From the NCBI RefSeq assembly GCF_009389715.1, contig NC_052409.1, positions 7,737,605 to 7,801,604 on the forward strand: 64,000 nt of DNA. The letters run 5' to 3'. Within the stretch, counting starts at the first letter, position 1, and every line of letters starts with the position of its first letter. Of the stretch, positions 34,292 to 45,500 are shown in pieces. Origin of the DNA: Phoenix dactylifera. Its lineage: Eukaryota; Streptophyta; Magnoliopsida; Arecales; Arecaceae. The notes beneath the pieces were generated by a model. The model searched no databases, had not been told where the DNA came from, and worked only from the letters and a program-made list of their open reading frames with translations. The position numbers and the translations under genes were made by a program.

Positions 34292-35097
34292 TTTTTTTTT
34301 TTTTTTTTTTTTTTGCTTAAAACGGGTTATTCAGACAACGCGTGTCCGAATACACCCAAGAACATCAAAATACAAAATCTCACGTAGTGCCAATGGCAGC
34401 TCCCGCTCTCCTGCCCACAGGGCGTATCCCGAATGGTGTGCTGCATATGCAGCTACCCAGTCAGCCGCCCCGTTGGCCTCCCTAAATACATGCTTAGCCT
34501 CAAAGGCCACACCATCCCTCACCATCATCCTAATATCCCGAATCAAAGGATGGCCAGTGCTCTCACGCCGAATCCACCCAATGACAGTGGATGAGTCGCC
34601 CTCCAAGATGATCGAGCTAGCCCGCAGTACCCGCCGCGCATGGCAAAGGCTGGCCCAGACAGCTCGCAACTCCGCCTCTGGCACTGATATGTCGAAGAGC
34701 CGGCAACCGCCCGCTGCCACTACCCTAGAGTGAGGGTCTCGTATGACGAAGCCTGCACCGCCTCGTGTACCACTATCTAGTACTGAACCATCAAAATTAA
34801 CCTTGAGAAAACTCGGGGGTGGGGGCTCCCAGGTGAAGAACACCGTCCGAAGAGCTGCCTGAGCAGAGAAAGAACCCCAGGTGTCCCGAGCTATCAAGGC
34901 CGTATCTGAAGGGCTGGTAGGTCTGGAATCCATCGCCAGTACTCGAGCAGACTCCGCAACAAACCTCGGCGACATCCTACGCTCACCAAAAGTGCGAGCG
35001 TTCCTTGCCAACCAGATCTGGTGGGCGGTGCAAGTCGCTCGGATGGCCTCCTGACATGTCCGGGGACTGGCCAGCCTTCTTTGGAAAATCACTTTAG
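34292..35097 (-). mobile_element. LINE 3' tail insertion with poly-A
   Basis: A 23-T run (34292-34314) is the poly-A tail of a minus-strand LINE. The rest is one open RNase H-containing reading. The 5' end is truncated near 35097. A similar aaagct motif flanks both sides but is too short to call a target duplication firmly. Confidence 0.8.
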
Positions 35098-35104
35098 CAT
35101 GCAT
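34331..35104 (-). CDS. LINE ORF2 C-terminus, RNase H domain (open fragment)
   Basis: A 257-codon uninterrupted reading that holds the end of the zf-RVT/linker region (AHQIWLARNARTFGERRMSP) and a complete RVT_3-type RNase H: LKVNFDGS (first Asp), GGAGFVIRDP, PEAELRAVWASL (Glu), LEGDSSTVIGW (Asp) and FREANGAADWVAA (last Asp). It stops at 34331. The nominal first residues cross the insertion border, so no real start codon exists. It is a fragment of an element, not a host gene. It is better preserved than the RNase H of the large LINE, suggesting a younger insertion. Confidence 0.8.
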   Translation of the reverse strand: MHAKVIFQRRLASPRTCQEAIRATCTAHQIWLARNARTFGERRMSPRFVAESARVLAMDSRPTSPSDTALIARDTWGSFSAQAALRTVFFTWEPPPPSFLKVNFDGSVLDSGTRGGAGFVIRDPHSRVVAAGGCRLFDISVPEAELRAVWASLCHARRVLRASSIILEGDSSTVIGWIRRESTGHPLIRDIRMMVRDGVAFEAKHVFREANGAADWVAAYAAHHSGYALWAGERELPLALREILYFDVLGCIRTRVV

Positions 35105-35702
35105 TGAAAAGCTGTTTTGATTTATAAAAATTTTTTTTTTATCAAAATACTCATGATAAAATATTATAATTACAGAAAATGTCCCTTTTGCAAGTATGAT
35201 TGTATGCCTCCATACTTTTTTCCAAAAATTAGTTCCTAAAAATATTATATTAATAAAATATTAATATATAATGATAATAATTATAGATTTTATACTTTTA
35301 TTATCGTATTATACTATAAATATAATATTATATTACAATATACCATAATACATTGATATGTTTTGTTATATAATATCAAATTGTGTTATATTATTACACT
35401 ATAGTATATAATATTATATTACTATATTATAACAATATTACATTACATTACAGTAATATTATATTATATAATATATTTATGTATTAATACATATTATATT
35501 TTATTATGCTTTGTTGTATAATACTATGCAATATTCTTTATGGTCATTTTGTCATACCAAAATATATTCTTAGGTTGTTTAACAAAAACATATTAAAATT
35601 TCATAATACTTTAGAAATGTTGTTAGCAAACAACAAATAGCTTTTTATAAAAGTTCTACTTTTGAAAGCTTTACTGCCAATAGCTCTGTTAAACGGACCC
35701 TA

Positions 35703-36845
35703 AGCTTTTTGTCCTAGTCCTATAATTTTTATTCTCTCGATTTACACCCAGATGGTCTCTTTAAGAATCAAACCTCGTTTTAGTACTCAGTTTGCATCTT
35801 GTACTCAGCTTATTCCTTGACACTCGATCTAAGATTGACACCATTCTAGCATATCTTATTATTCAGCTTGCATAAGATGTTTCTTTTGAAGATCTACTAC
35901 TATTCAACTTGTACAAGATATCTTTTTGAAGACTTGCAATTAGTTGATTTATGCTGGATAGCCTTCCAAGGCTTTCTATGAGTGGTCTACAAGTCGCATT
36001 CATCAATATGTATATGGTGCAAACATACAACCAATTTTAATGGCCAGTCATATACCCACAATATCCATCTTGTTAGGTTTGGTATATTAATTCTTTTGCA
36101 ACCAAAAACAATATGATATTTTTGATTTGTAGAATTTTCTCACTTCTAGGATATGTAATTCTATTTTCTAGGATGAAAATTTGAACCCAATCTCATAGGT
36201 TTAAATATCAAATATCCAAATAAATCCTTGGGAAAATGTTTGCTAACTTCTCTTACTATAAATTGCCTACCATGTACTTGAAGGAGTATAGTTGCGAATT
36301 GGAGAGTTCATTTTGACAATCATAAATCTCCATGCCTATTAAATAAAAAAAAAGAGAAAAAACTCAATCTCTATCCAAAAATTAAAAAAATAAAAAAATT
36401 ATAGAAAATATCCATAATTTTAATAATTAATCTAGATATGTTAAATGTTATCGAAATATGTTAAAAGTATCTAAATATGTTAGAAAACACTACGTATAGG
36501 GAATAATATGTGACGTCAACGAAATTAGTGGGAGGCCTAAAAAATGTTCACCTCTATTTTTTGAATTATTAAATACATTCCATGTAATAATTTATTTTTT
36601 TATTATACTTTAGAGAAATTACTTATTATTTTATTAAATAAATTTATATTTACATTTTTATTTTCATAAAAATTCAAAATAAATTCGAGTTTGATTGAGT
36701 CTTCTTAATTAATTTAAAAAAAATATTGACCATTTAGAGTCCACGCACATAGAGGAAAAAAAATTCAAATTTAGTGTTATTTTACAAAGTTATTAATTAT
36801 TTTAGAAAGTCATTAGTTACAATTTTTTTCAAGAAAATATTCCTC
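35703..36845. other. AT-rich spacer, left part of a degenerate repeat field
   Basis: No gene. The last 270 bases (from about 36580) belong to the same degenerate A/T-rich repeat field that resumes after the hAT element at 40115. Confidence 0.45.
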
Positions 36846-36853
36846 CATTCATG
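36846..36853. repeat. 8-bp target-site duplication, left (hAT)
   Basis: cattcatg immediately before the terminal tagaggtgggca; an identical octamer follows the element at 40107-40114. Confidence 0.95.
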
Positions 36854-36864
36854 TAGAGGTGGGC

Positions 36865-37040
36865 AACGGGCCGTGCCGGGCCGGCCCGGCCCAGGCCCCC
36901 CGGGCCCAAAAACTAAACGGGCCGTGCCTGGCACGGCCCGTCCAGCACGGAAGGCCAGCCCGGCCCGGCCCCAGGCCCCTCTATTGGTGGGCCGGGCCGG
37001 GCACGGCACGCCACGGGCCGTGCCTGGCACGGCCCGTCTG
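36865..37040. repeat. Left subterminal palindrome array of the hAT
   Basis: GC-rich, with ggccgtgcctggcacggcc inverted repeats near 36917 and 37015 and many ggcccgg units. Probable transposase-binding sites by analogy with other hAT elements. Confidence 0.75.
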
Positions 37041-37166
37041 GAGAGGGGGGAGGAAAATAGCCGTTTCCAACGGCTATTTTCATGAAAATGACCCTTTTAC
37101 CCCTCCCAACAGTCCAATAACGGCTGAATTGAGGGGTATTTTGGAAAAAATTTTTTTTTGAGCTTC

Positions 37167-37175
37167 TATAAATAG
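37167..37175 (+). promoter_or_regulatory. TATA box of the hAT transposase gene
   Basis: tataaatag at 37167-37175, followed about 30 bases later by a cacaccaaacctctc-type CT-rich leader. This is the expected spacing for a plant pol II promoter, about 440 bp before the first ATG of the ORF. Confidence 0.75.
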
Positions 37176-37607
37176 CCCATTCCTCCCTCATTCTCACCAC
37201 ACCAAACCTCTCATTCTCTCCTTCTCTACTGCTATTATTTTTCTCTTCTAAAGTGCTCTTCTAGCAATTTAATTTTTAGTTTGTTCAAGTGCTACACAAG
37301 AGGAGGTTCCTGTTGAGAAGAGAAGGTCGCTTCTGTTGAGAGCACAAGAGGAAGCTCGGAATCTCGGCTCAGCCTCTGCCCTCCGACCCTCTACTCAATT
37401 CCTCCTTGCGGTTAGTTTTTATTTTTTGAATTAATCATAGATATATCATCTTTTGAGGAAAGTCAGTTTGGCATTCATGTTTCTGAGGGAGAAGAAACTA
37501 ATCCCCAACCCCCTGTTCCTAGTTCCTCTAGAACTGGTGAACCGAGTGAAGGTCAAACCTCTTCTCGTAAGAGGACTAGTACTGTATGGAATGAATTTGA
37601 TAGAGTT

Positions 37608-39467
37608 ATGGTTGAGGGAGTCTGGAAAGCTAAATGTAAAAAATGTGCCAAACTTTATAGTTGTAGTAGTAGTGGGGGAACAGGGCATTTAAAAAGACAT
37701 CAAGAGAGTCATAGGATACATGATTCTCATGCTCAAACTCAAAGTACCCTTAATATACAAGGGGGATTACTTGTAGGTAATTTTGCATATAATCATGAAA
37801 ATCAAAGAAAAGCACTTGTAAAATGGATAGTTAAGGATGAATTACCTTTTAGTTTATGTGAATCTTTTAATTTTGAAGAATATGTTCAATTAAACCTACA
37901 ACCTGCTTACAAAAGAACTAGTAGGCGTACATTTAGAAGAGTAGCTATGACCAATTTTTTAGCAATGAAACAAAATTTAATTGAAACACTTTCTACTTTA
38001 AATGTAAAAATTTCATTAACTTCTGATATTTGGTCAGCATCTGCAGGTAGTAATTGTTTTATTGCCATTACTGCTCATTATATTGATAATGATTGGCAAT
38101 TAAATAAACGTATTCTTGCTTTTCGTGCTTTTGATTTTCCACATTCTGGGCAACAAATTTCAAATATAATTTATCAAACTGCATGTTCATATAATATTAA
38201 TGATAAAATTATGTCTATTACTTTTGATAATGCATCTAATAATAATTCTGCTGTTGTATTATTAAAAGACTCATTGCATCCCATATTAGATGGAAATTTA
38301 CTGCATATTAGATGTGCATGTCATATCTTAAATCTTTCTGTTCAAGCTGGCATGGGCATGATTCAAGATGTGATTTCAAAAATTAGAAATGCAGTTTCTT
38401 TTATTCATGCTTCTAGATCAAGACTTCAAGAATTTAAGGAATTATGCATAAATCATGGTAAACGTTTTAAAAAATTTAAACTTGATGTAATTACTCGTTG
38501 GAACTCCACATATAGCATGATACATGATGCATACCCATATAAAAATTTATTAAGTGCATATATTAATGATCGTGGATTAGGATTTACATTGACTGAAACT
38601 GATTGGAATAAAGAAAAAATTTTGGAAGATTTTTTGCTTAGTTTTTATAATGCTACCAATGTTCTTTCTGGTATTTATTACCCTACTTCATGTTCATTTT
38701 TACAACAAGCATGTATAATTAGTCAAAAATTTGCAGAACATAGATATGATGATGTTTTAATGCCTATTATTGACCTAATGGAATCTAAATGCAATGAGTA
38801 TTGGGACATGATATGTCCTATGCATAACTTAGCTGCTGTATTTGATCCTAGAGTTAAATTAAATGGCGTGCTAATTTTACTTGATGCATACTCTGAAAAT
38901 ATGAATCAAGATGCTGAATCTGCTAAAGATGAGGTAAAAAAACTTCTTTATGATATTTATGCTATATATGATGAAAAAATTCGTGGATCTAGAACACAAA
39001 TACAAACCTCTATTTCTCCTTCTAGTAGTTCTCGTTCGTCATCTATTTTTTCATTCATTGCACAGAGAAGACACACACATGCTTCAAGTTCCTCTTCATC
39101 TTCTTCATCTTTAAGTAGTGAACTAGAATTTTATTTACGAAATGATCTTCATTCTGCATATGATGAAAATCAAATAGAGAATCTAGATGTATTATCTTGG
39201 TGGAAGAGTGTTAGAAATCAATATCCTGTTATGTCTGCAATTGCACGCGATATTTTAGCTGTGCCGATGTCCACGGTAGCATCGGAATCCGCTTTTAGTG
39301 CAGGTCGGCGTGTTCTTGACGAAAAGAGAAGTAGGATGACGGGCGAAACGGTGGAGATGCTTCTCTGCTTCAAGGATTGGCTGGATGCTGAGGCAAGACT
39401 TCAAGATAAAGGTGGACATAATACAACATCCTCTGATGATGATGATACAAACACTACTGAAGACTGA
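37608..39467 (+). CDS. hAT-family transposase
   Basis: A DDE-type transposase catalysing cut-and-paste movement. 619 aa from the first ATG. The frame is open back to 37416, so about 54 more residues (from SSFEESQFGIHVSEG) may belong. That upstream stretch lacks an ATG; an ATA at 37443 sits where a start would fit. Visible parts: BED-type finger (KAKCKKC ... GTGHLKRHQESH), catalytic-domain blocks LTSDIWSAS (first Asp) and ITFDNASNNNS (second Asp), CACHILNLS, TRWNSTYSM, and the C-terminal dimerisation block (LDVLSWWKSVRNQYPVMSA, VPMSTVASESAFSAG). No internal stop or frameshift is present. A Ser-rich linker precedes the dimerisation region. Close to full length for the family. Confidence 0.92.
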   Translation: MVEGVWKAKCKKCAKLYSCSSSGGTGHLKRHQESHRIHDSHAQTQSTLNIQGGLLVGNFAYNHENQRKALVKWIVKDELPFSLCESFNFEEYVQLNLQPAYKRTSRRTFRRVAMTNFLAMKQNLIETLSTLNVKISLTSDIWSASAGSNCFIAITAHYIDNDWQLNKRILAFRAFDFPHSGQQISNIIYQTACSYNINDKIMSITFDNASNNNSAVVLLKDSLHPILDGNLLHIRCACHILNLSVQAGMGMIQDVISKIRNAVSFIHASRSRLQEFKELCINHGKRFKKFKLDVITRWNSTYSMIHDAYPYKNLLSAYINDRGLGFTLTETDWNKEKILEDFLLSFYNATNVLSGIYYPTSCSFLQQACIISQKFAEHRYDDVLMPIIDLMESKCNEYWDMICPMHNLAAVFDPRVKLNGVLILLDAYSENMNQDAESAKDEVKKLLYDIYAIYDEKIRGSRTQIQTSISPSSSSRSSSIFSFIAQRRHTHASSSSSSSSSLSSELEFYLRNDLHSAYDENQIENLDVLSWWKSVRNQYPVMSAIARDILAVPMSTVASESAFSAGRRVLDEKRSRMTGETVEMLLCFKDWLDAEARLQDKGGHNTTSSDDDDTNTTED

Positions 39468-39797
39468 AGACTGAAGACTGAAGAGTGAATACTGATTCAC
39501 TGAATCACTGATGATTAGTAAGATTTCTTAATTTTTTATAATTGTACATTTTTATTGTATTCTGGAGGTCAGACCAAGGTCCAAACCTCGGCCCTTTCTT
39601 AGTTTCTTATTGTATTCTAGAGGTCAGACCAAGGTCCAAACCTCCCTTCATGTACCATTTTGATTTAAATTAATAAACTGGTAGGGGTCTATGCCAAACC
39701 CCCCACCATTAAGGTGGCTTTATATTCATAAATCATAAATTCTTAGTGTTCAATATTTATTAATTTATTAAAAAAATTTATGAAGCATTAATTTTTA

Positions 39798-40095
39798 TCG
39801 GGCCGAGCCGGGCCCAGGCCCGGACCGTGCCAGCCCGGCCCAGGCCCTTATGGGCCGTGCCGTGCTGGCCCGCGGGCCGTGCCGTGCTTGGCCCGCGGGC
39901 CTAGACCGGGCCGTGCCGGCCCAGGCCCGAAGCGGGCCGTGCCAGGCACGGCCCGCTGGCCAGGACCCTCTAGCCCAGCACGGCCCTCTCAAAGGGGCCG
40001 TGCCAGGCACGGCCCGGCACTGTAGCTGGCGGGCCGTGCCAGGCATGGCCCGCTTCGTGCCGTGCCGTGCCGGGCCGTGGGCGGCCCGGCCCAGT
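39798..40095. repeat. Right subterminal palindrome array of the hAT
   Basis: Repeated gggccgtgccaggcacggcc units near 39932, 39994 and 40031 plus many gggccgtgccgtgc runs. It mirrors the left array. Confidence 0.75.
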
Positions 40096-40106
40096 GCCCA
40101 TCTCTA

Positions 40107-40114
40107 CATTCATG
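40107..40114. repeat. 8-bp target-site duplication, right (hAT)
   Basis: cattcatg, identical to 36846-36853. Confidence 0.95.
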
Positions 40115-41000
40115 TCAAGGAAAAGAAATTCCTTCAGAAATATTTCCCTCCACGTACACAGAGGAAAAAAATTTAAAAAATTTCGAATTTGAGCGGAGGC
40201 TTCTTATTTTAGAAAAAAATAAAATTTGCAGTTCTTTTTGAAAGCTGTTAATGTTATTGTTAATGTTCCTTTTGAAAGTTCTTAGCACAAAAAAAAGTTG
40301 TTAATGTTAATTATTTTAGGGAAAAAATTATTGGCCGTTCCGAGTTCACACACACAGTAAAAAAAATTGAATTAGAATTATTTTAGAAAGTTGTTAATTA
40401 TTGTAAGAAGCCTTATTAAAGTTAATTATGAAAATTTTTCTTTCAAAAATTTATTTTACAAAGCCTTTAATTAATTCAATGCATGCGAAGAAAAATTTGA
40501 AAGAAAATTCAAATTTGAATTGGACTTTTCTAATTGTTTTTAGGAAAGAATTATTGATCATTTAAAGTCTAAGGATATAGAGGAAAAAAATTCAAATTTA
40601 GAGTTATTTTAGAAAGTCATTAATTATTTTAGGAAGCTATTATTTACGGAAAGTTTTCTTCCTCGATCCTTACAAAAGGAAAAAATTTTCTTTTAAGAAT
40701 ATTTCCCTCTCCGGATGCAGAGGAAAAAAATCAAATTAAATCTCAATTTTGATTGGAGTCTTATTAATTATTCTTATAAAAAACAAACTAAGCTTTAAGA
40801 AAATAATTATTGTCTATTTAGAGTCCGCACACACGTACAAAAGTAAATTAAATTCAGAGTTATTTTATAAATCTATTAATTAGTTTGAGTATCCGTGATA
40901 GAGTTAATTACAAAAAATTTTCTTGGACTTATCTAGAGAAAATAATTTTAAAAAATTATTTTTGAAAGCCGTTTAGGAACTTATCCGTATTTTTTCTTGC
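40115..41000. repeat. Degenerate A/T-rich repeat field
   Basis: Irregularly repeated phrases: 'gtcc/gtct ... cacac/catagaggaaaaaaattcaaattt' near 40149, 40337, 40568, 40708 and 40827 (and 36737 left of the hAT), and 'attattttagaaagtcattaa'. Spacing is irregular (about 120-230 bp), so it is an old, scrambled tandem array or a repeated element of unknown class. Confidence 0.55.
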
Positions 41001-41470
41001 ATTTAATGTATCAATTCATGCCATAAAAGCTAAAAAAAAGTTCGTTTCTATTTTCTGAATTTGACCCAAACGAGGATAGATGGTTGCAAGACTCCTATCA
41101 AACATAGACTCTTTTAATTTAATTCAAATGTTTGACTAATTCAACTATAATTTAAATAAGGCTCTTACTAGGCTAGAATTTTTTATAATATATGAAAATA
41201 GAGTATAAATCACTTAAGACTCTTCCCACATCACACGAGACCTCAAATACATAAGGAATTAAGAACTCTTTAATGCCACAGACTCAATGTGACTTGATAT
41301 GCCCCAAACATGGACTCAATCCACCACATGCTCAAGAAGATTTCGGCTCAATGCTCCTACATCAAAATTATTTGGTACATTGCACTTACTTTTTTATTTA
41401 ATTTTCTGAAAAATTATTTATTATTCTATTATATGAATTTATATTTATAAAATTTAATTCTTTAGAATAT
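41001..41470. other. Spacer, no feature seen
   Basis: AT-rich, no gene or clear repeat. Confidence 0.4.
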
Positions 41471-41496
41471 TATATATATATATATACATATATACG

Positions 41497-41545
<49 letters not shown>
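41471..41545 (+). repeat. (TA)n-rich microsatellite
   Basis: Alternating TA with a short gtgtgtgt interruption. Confidence 0.9.
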
Positions 41546-41815
41546 CAGCATAGCGTATGTGGGTGCCACTTATGCTAGGTCGGATCTGCACCCACTACTT
41601 TGGAACATTTGGAGCATGGGAGAGGAGTTAGATTTATTTCGAATTTCGCATGTATTTTGGGAGGCTAACAGTGCTCTAGACTAGGTCGCCTTCTATGCAG
41701 CCCACCATTTCGGGTTTGTATGTTGGGATCCTTCTGATCGGGTGCTGCAGGCATTGGATTGTGTTTTGTTATGTAATTGTTCTGGACTTTTTTACTAGCA
41801 AGAAGCAGATTCACT
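41546..41815 (+). pseudogene. LINE RNase H tail fragment
   Basis: ISHVFWEANSALD, stop, VAFYAAHHFGFVCWD corresponds to the terminal block HVFREANGAADWVAAYAAHH of the LINE RNase H. It begins directly at the TA microsatellite, so it is strongly truncated at its 5' end. Confidence 0.65.
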
Positions 41816-42099
41816 TAAGTAATTAAAAAGAGAGAGAGAGAGAGAGAGAGAAGGGACGGACCTGTAGATTATATTAATTTTGATTTAAAATTATTGTTAT
41901 GCGATGCATCCATGATCCGGGAATTAAACTCGGAAGTTCGCTTCAGTATCCGAACGCAATCCGAAACTCGACCCCAAAGAATCCAAAAACGACTTGGATT
42001 CGGAGTTTGTTACCCTTTCTTATCGTGACTGGCCTGGAGCACCGTCACAGAACCACTACGCTTTTTTTTTCGTCAACCTTTTTTAAACCCTTTTTTGAA

Positions 42100-42564
42100 T
42101 AATTTTGTTTATACTCTCTCTTTTCTCTCCAATAAGCTCTTTCGACTCTTCGCTTTTCTCTTTTCCCCACCTCTTGCTTCTCCCTTCTCTCTCTCGGTCT
42201 CCTCATGGTTCCATTCAACCTATTCGACGGTTTTCCCTCCCCATCTCTCTGAGGGGAAACCCTAATCGTTCCCCGAATCGGCGAGTCTATTTCTTCGGAG
42301 GCATCAGGTGAGAGATTGATCTTGAAGCCCTCGATATCGACCTCCGGCATTCCCCGATGCCTCAGAGTTTGGTTTTTCTTGTGCTAAATTTTGAATCTTT
42401 GTGTTATTTCTAGTATGTTTGTTTTTTGTGGGATTGACGGTGACAAAATCTAAGGGTTTGTTTGGTTTCGATCAGTTGCTGGGATCTTTTTCGTCTTTGT
42501 TGTTTTTATTGTTTTGAGACTGAATTTTCTTGGTGTTGTAGGTGGGTGAAAGAAAGGCGGATTT
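42100..42564 (+). other. eIF4G 5' UTR with a leader intron
   Basis: A CT-rich leader (ctctcttttctctcc) starts around 42110. A probable 5' UTR intron spans 42308-42541 (cag|gtgaga donor, ttgtag acceptor), leaving 23 bases before the ATG at 42565. Transcription start is not determined. Confidence 0.6.
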
Positions 42565-45500
42565 ATGTCCTTCAATCAATCCAAGGTGGAAAAGAGCGAG
42601 GGCCAGCAGCTGAGGAAGACCGATCGTTCCGGCAGCTCCGGCCAGCAAAGAGGATATTCCGGCGGCAGCGGCGGGAAGGGCGGCGGCTCCGCCCCTCCTC
42701 CCCAACTCTCCTCTTCCTCTTCGTTTCCCTCCTCGTCGAACAACCCACACATCTTGCCGAATCGGAGGTAAAGATTTTATCTTCGCTGCCGCCCCCATGA
42801 TTCTTGATGAAATAGGCCTTCTCGTTTAATATGGGCACATGGGCGCCCAAAAGTTAGGGTTTTTATTATTTTTTGTTGTTGTCTTCCAGTTTCAAGAACT
42901 CCGGAAATGGACAAGGAGGGTCGTCTAGGGCGAATTCATCTAATTTGAGGGCGAGTGATGCTGTTGCCCCTGCAGCTCCCGTTGCTCTGCGGGGCGCGCA
43001 GAATGGTGGCCATGTCCAGCCACCCTTTCATGGTTGTCCAAATTCTTTTTTTTCTATAATTATTATTTTTATTGAAATTTACGTGTTTTGATTGATTTCT
43101 TGGATGAAGATTATGATGAAGAGTAGATTAGAATGCAAAAAATAAAAGAATCGTGCTATACTCTTAAATTTATTCATTATCATCTTGTTCAGGACCATCT
43201 GATGCACCAGCATCAAGTGCTTCAAAACCTGTGGATGTACCCATCCCAAGAAACTCCCGAGCCCATCCAAGGGCTCCAATTTCTCAGTCTGCTGCAGGAC
43301 CTTCCAATTCCGCAACCCCTGTGGTTCCAGCCAAAGGTACTTTGTTGTGCATTTGTTCACTTTGTTGTTTGAATGCTTATGCCAGTGGATTATGTAGGTT
43401 TAGACGTCTTTCCTTTGTTCTGATAACTTTTGCAAGTTGGTTCTTGATTTTCTGCAACTGATGATTTTTTCGGGGGTCATCTTCATGCATTGAAACTATT
43501 CTTTTAATTTATCATCCTGTCAGTCTTTTTGGTTCACTGCTTCCTTCCTTCAGGTGATGGATCCAAGACATTTACTCTTCAATTTGGATCTATAAGTCCC
43601 GGTATTGTGGATGGAATGCAGGTATACTTCTCGCATTTTGCTTCAAGTTGAATTTTGTGTTTTGTGTTGGTTCTTATTCATGCTCTTTTGCAATGTAGCT
43701 TCTGATTTGGCAAAATTTGTTATGATCATTGTAGATTCCTGCTCGGACTTCCTCAGCTCCACCTAATCTGGATGAGCAGAAGCAAGGCCAGGTGTGTAGA
43801 TATTGTACTGGATCTTTAAATTTTACTTTTGAGCAAAGAAAAAAAGTGGGATTGAAATTGATATCTAGACTAAGTTTGCTTTGATGATAGGTGAACTGAC
43901 ATTATATTCCTGTAGTTGTTCATCTTGCACATGACCTTTATCACTTGGTAGCTTTACAAATTTAGCTGAAACATTCACTTTATATTTTTTTTGATCGATC
44001 TCAAGCAGATATTCTCTGGCTTGGGTTAGGTCATTTTATCCAAATGTTGAAGTTCTACATAGGAAAATCTTGATTATTGTCAAATAGATACCTAATAGAA
44101 GTCATTGCAATCTTTGTTGACATTTTTGTGAATTCTCAGTTTGTCATCATTATTTACTATCTTTGAATTCCATCATGCAGGGCCGCCATGGTTCATTTAG
44201 GGGAGCATCCAAAGTGCCTATACCCACTGGACCACAGCAGCCACAACCTCCTAAGAAGGATGCAGGTGGTATTAGCCAATCTAATGCTGGAGGGTCTCTA
44301 CCTCCTGCCCAGGTAAAACAGGATATGCACTCACAAATTTCAGCTGCCCCTGCTGTACCACTACCCAAATCTTCTGTTCTTCCTATAGCTGGGATATCTA
44401 TGCCAATGGCCTTTCAACAGCCCCATGTTCCCCTGCAATTTGGTGGCCCCAATCCTCAGCTGCAGTCACAGGGTGTTGCAGCAAGTTCATTGCAAATGCC
44501 TATGACATTACCTGTTGGAAATGTTGCCCAAGTACCACAACAAATGTTTCTTCATGGTCTCCAGCCTCATCTTCTGCAGCCTCAACCGATGATGCACCAG
44601 GGACAAAGCTTGGGCTTTGCATCTCAAATGGGTCACCAACTGCCTCCTCAGTTAGGAAACCTTGGAATCAGTATTCCCACCCAACAGTTTGCGCAACAGC
44701 AGCCTGGAAAATTTGGTGCTCCTCGCAAGATCACTGTAAGGATTACTCACCCAGAGACCCATGAGGAGTTGAGACTTGGTAAAAGGACAGACTCATATAC
44801 TGATGGCGGTTTTACTGGGCAAAGGCCCCTGCCCAATGTAGCCTCTCAATCTCAACCTCTTCCGCCATTTACTCCCTCCCATTACGGTCCTCCATTGCAA
44901 CCAAATGCCTATAACCCATCCCAGATGCTCTTCCATACCTCCACTTCTCTTCCTTTGACAAGCAGTCCAATGCCTTCTGGTTTGCAGGCACCAAGATATA
45001 GCTATTCAGTTGGCCAGAGTGGCCAAGCCATTTCAATCACGAATCCATCTGTCATTAAGCCTGTGCCTGGTAGCAAATATGGGCCTCCTCTGCATAGTCT
45101 TTCTGAATCGCTGAAAGTGGAAGCTGTGCCAGTCTCTGCTTCATCAGCTCCAGTTCAGGGGATGGCAAAGTCAGTTGTTGGTTTGCAGGGAAATAAAGCT
45201 GGAACTTCTTCAGTGACAGTTAGCATGCCCATAAGCAATGCCGAAGCACCTAGGGTGTCAAAGCATTTTGGAGAAGCCACGGCTTCTCATCCACAAAGAG
45301 ACAGGAAGATCACTGTAGAAAGTTCTGTTCTGCAGTCCAAATCAGCTTCTCAGTCATTGCAGACCACACAGGCTACAACTTCATCAGTTCCTGTTACTCC
45401 TCATGGGGATTTTGAACCTGATGAGACAGGAACTGATTGCGGAGGAAAAGAACCTGTCCAAAAATTGGACTTATTGAAGGATAACCACAAATTGCCTAAT

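Larger units (their letters stand above)
34134..35702. mobile_element. hAT-like non-autonomous element interrupted by a LINE
   Basis: The left end taaggcctcatttggcagag and the inverted right end ttagggtccgtttaacagag share about two thirds of bases and the CAGAG core. Both inner flanks hold aaaagcttt-type sequence, and the right half has a very AT-rich core (35220-35540). This is the usual look of hAT miniature elements. A LINE tail sits inside at 34292-35097. No 8-bp target duplication was found, so the borders are approximate. Confidence 0.55.
36854..40106 (+). mobile_element. hAT transposon, structurally complete (3253 bp)
   Basis: Terminal inverted repeats tagaggtgggca (left) and tagagatgggca (right, reverse complement) lie between perfect 8-bp duplications cattcatg. 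Both ends carry GC-rich subterminal arrays (36865-37040 and 39798-40095) built from cgggccgtgcctggcacgg-type palindromes. The interior has a TATA box at 37167 and one long transposase ORF (open from 37416, first ATG 37608, end 39467). The insertion lies within the A/T-rich repeat field whose sequence resumes at 40115. Confidence 0.95.

Noticed and set aside
36774..37200. Ala/Gly/Pro/Arg-rich frames at the hAT ends
   Set aside because: They arise from the GC palindrome arrays, on both strands equally, and cross the terminal inverted repeat.
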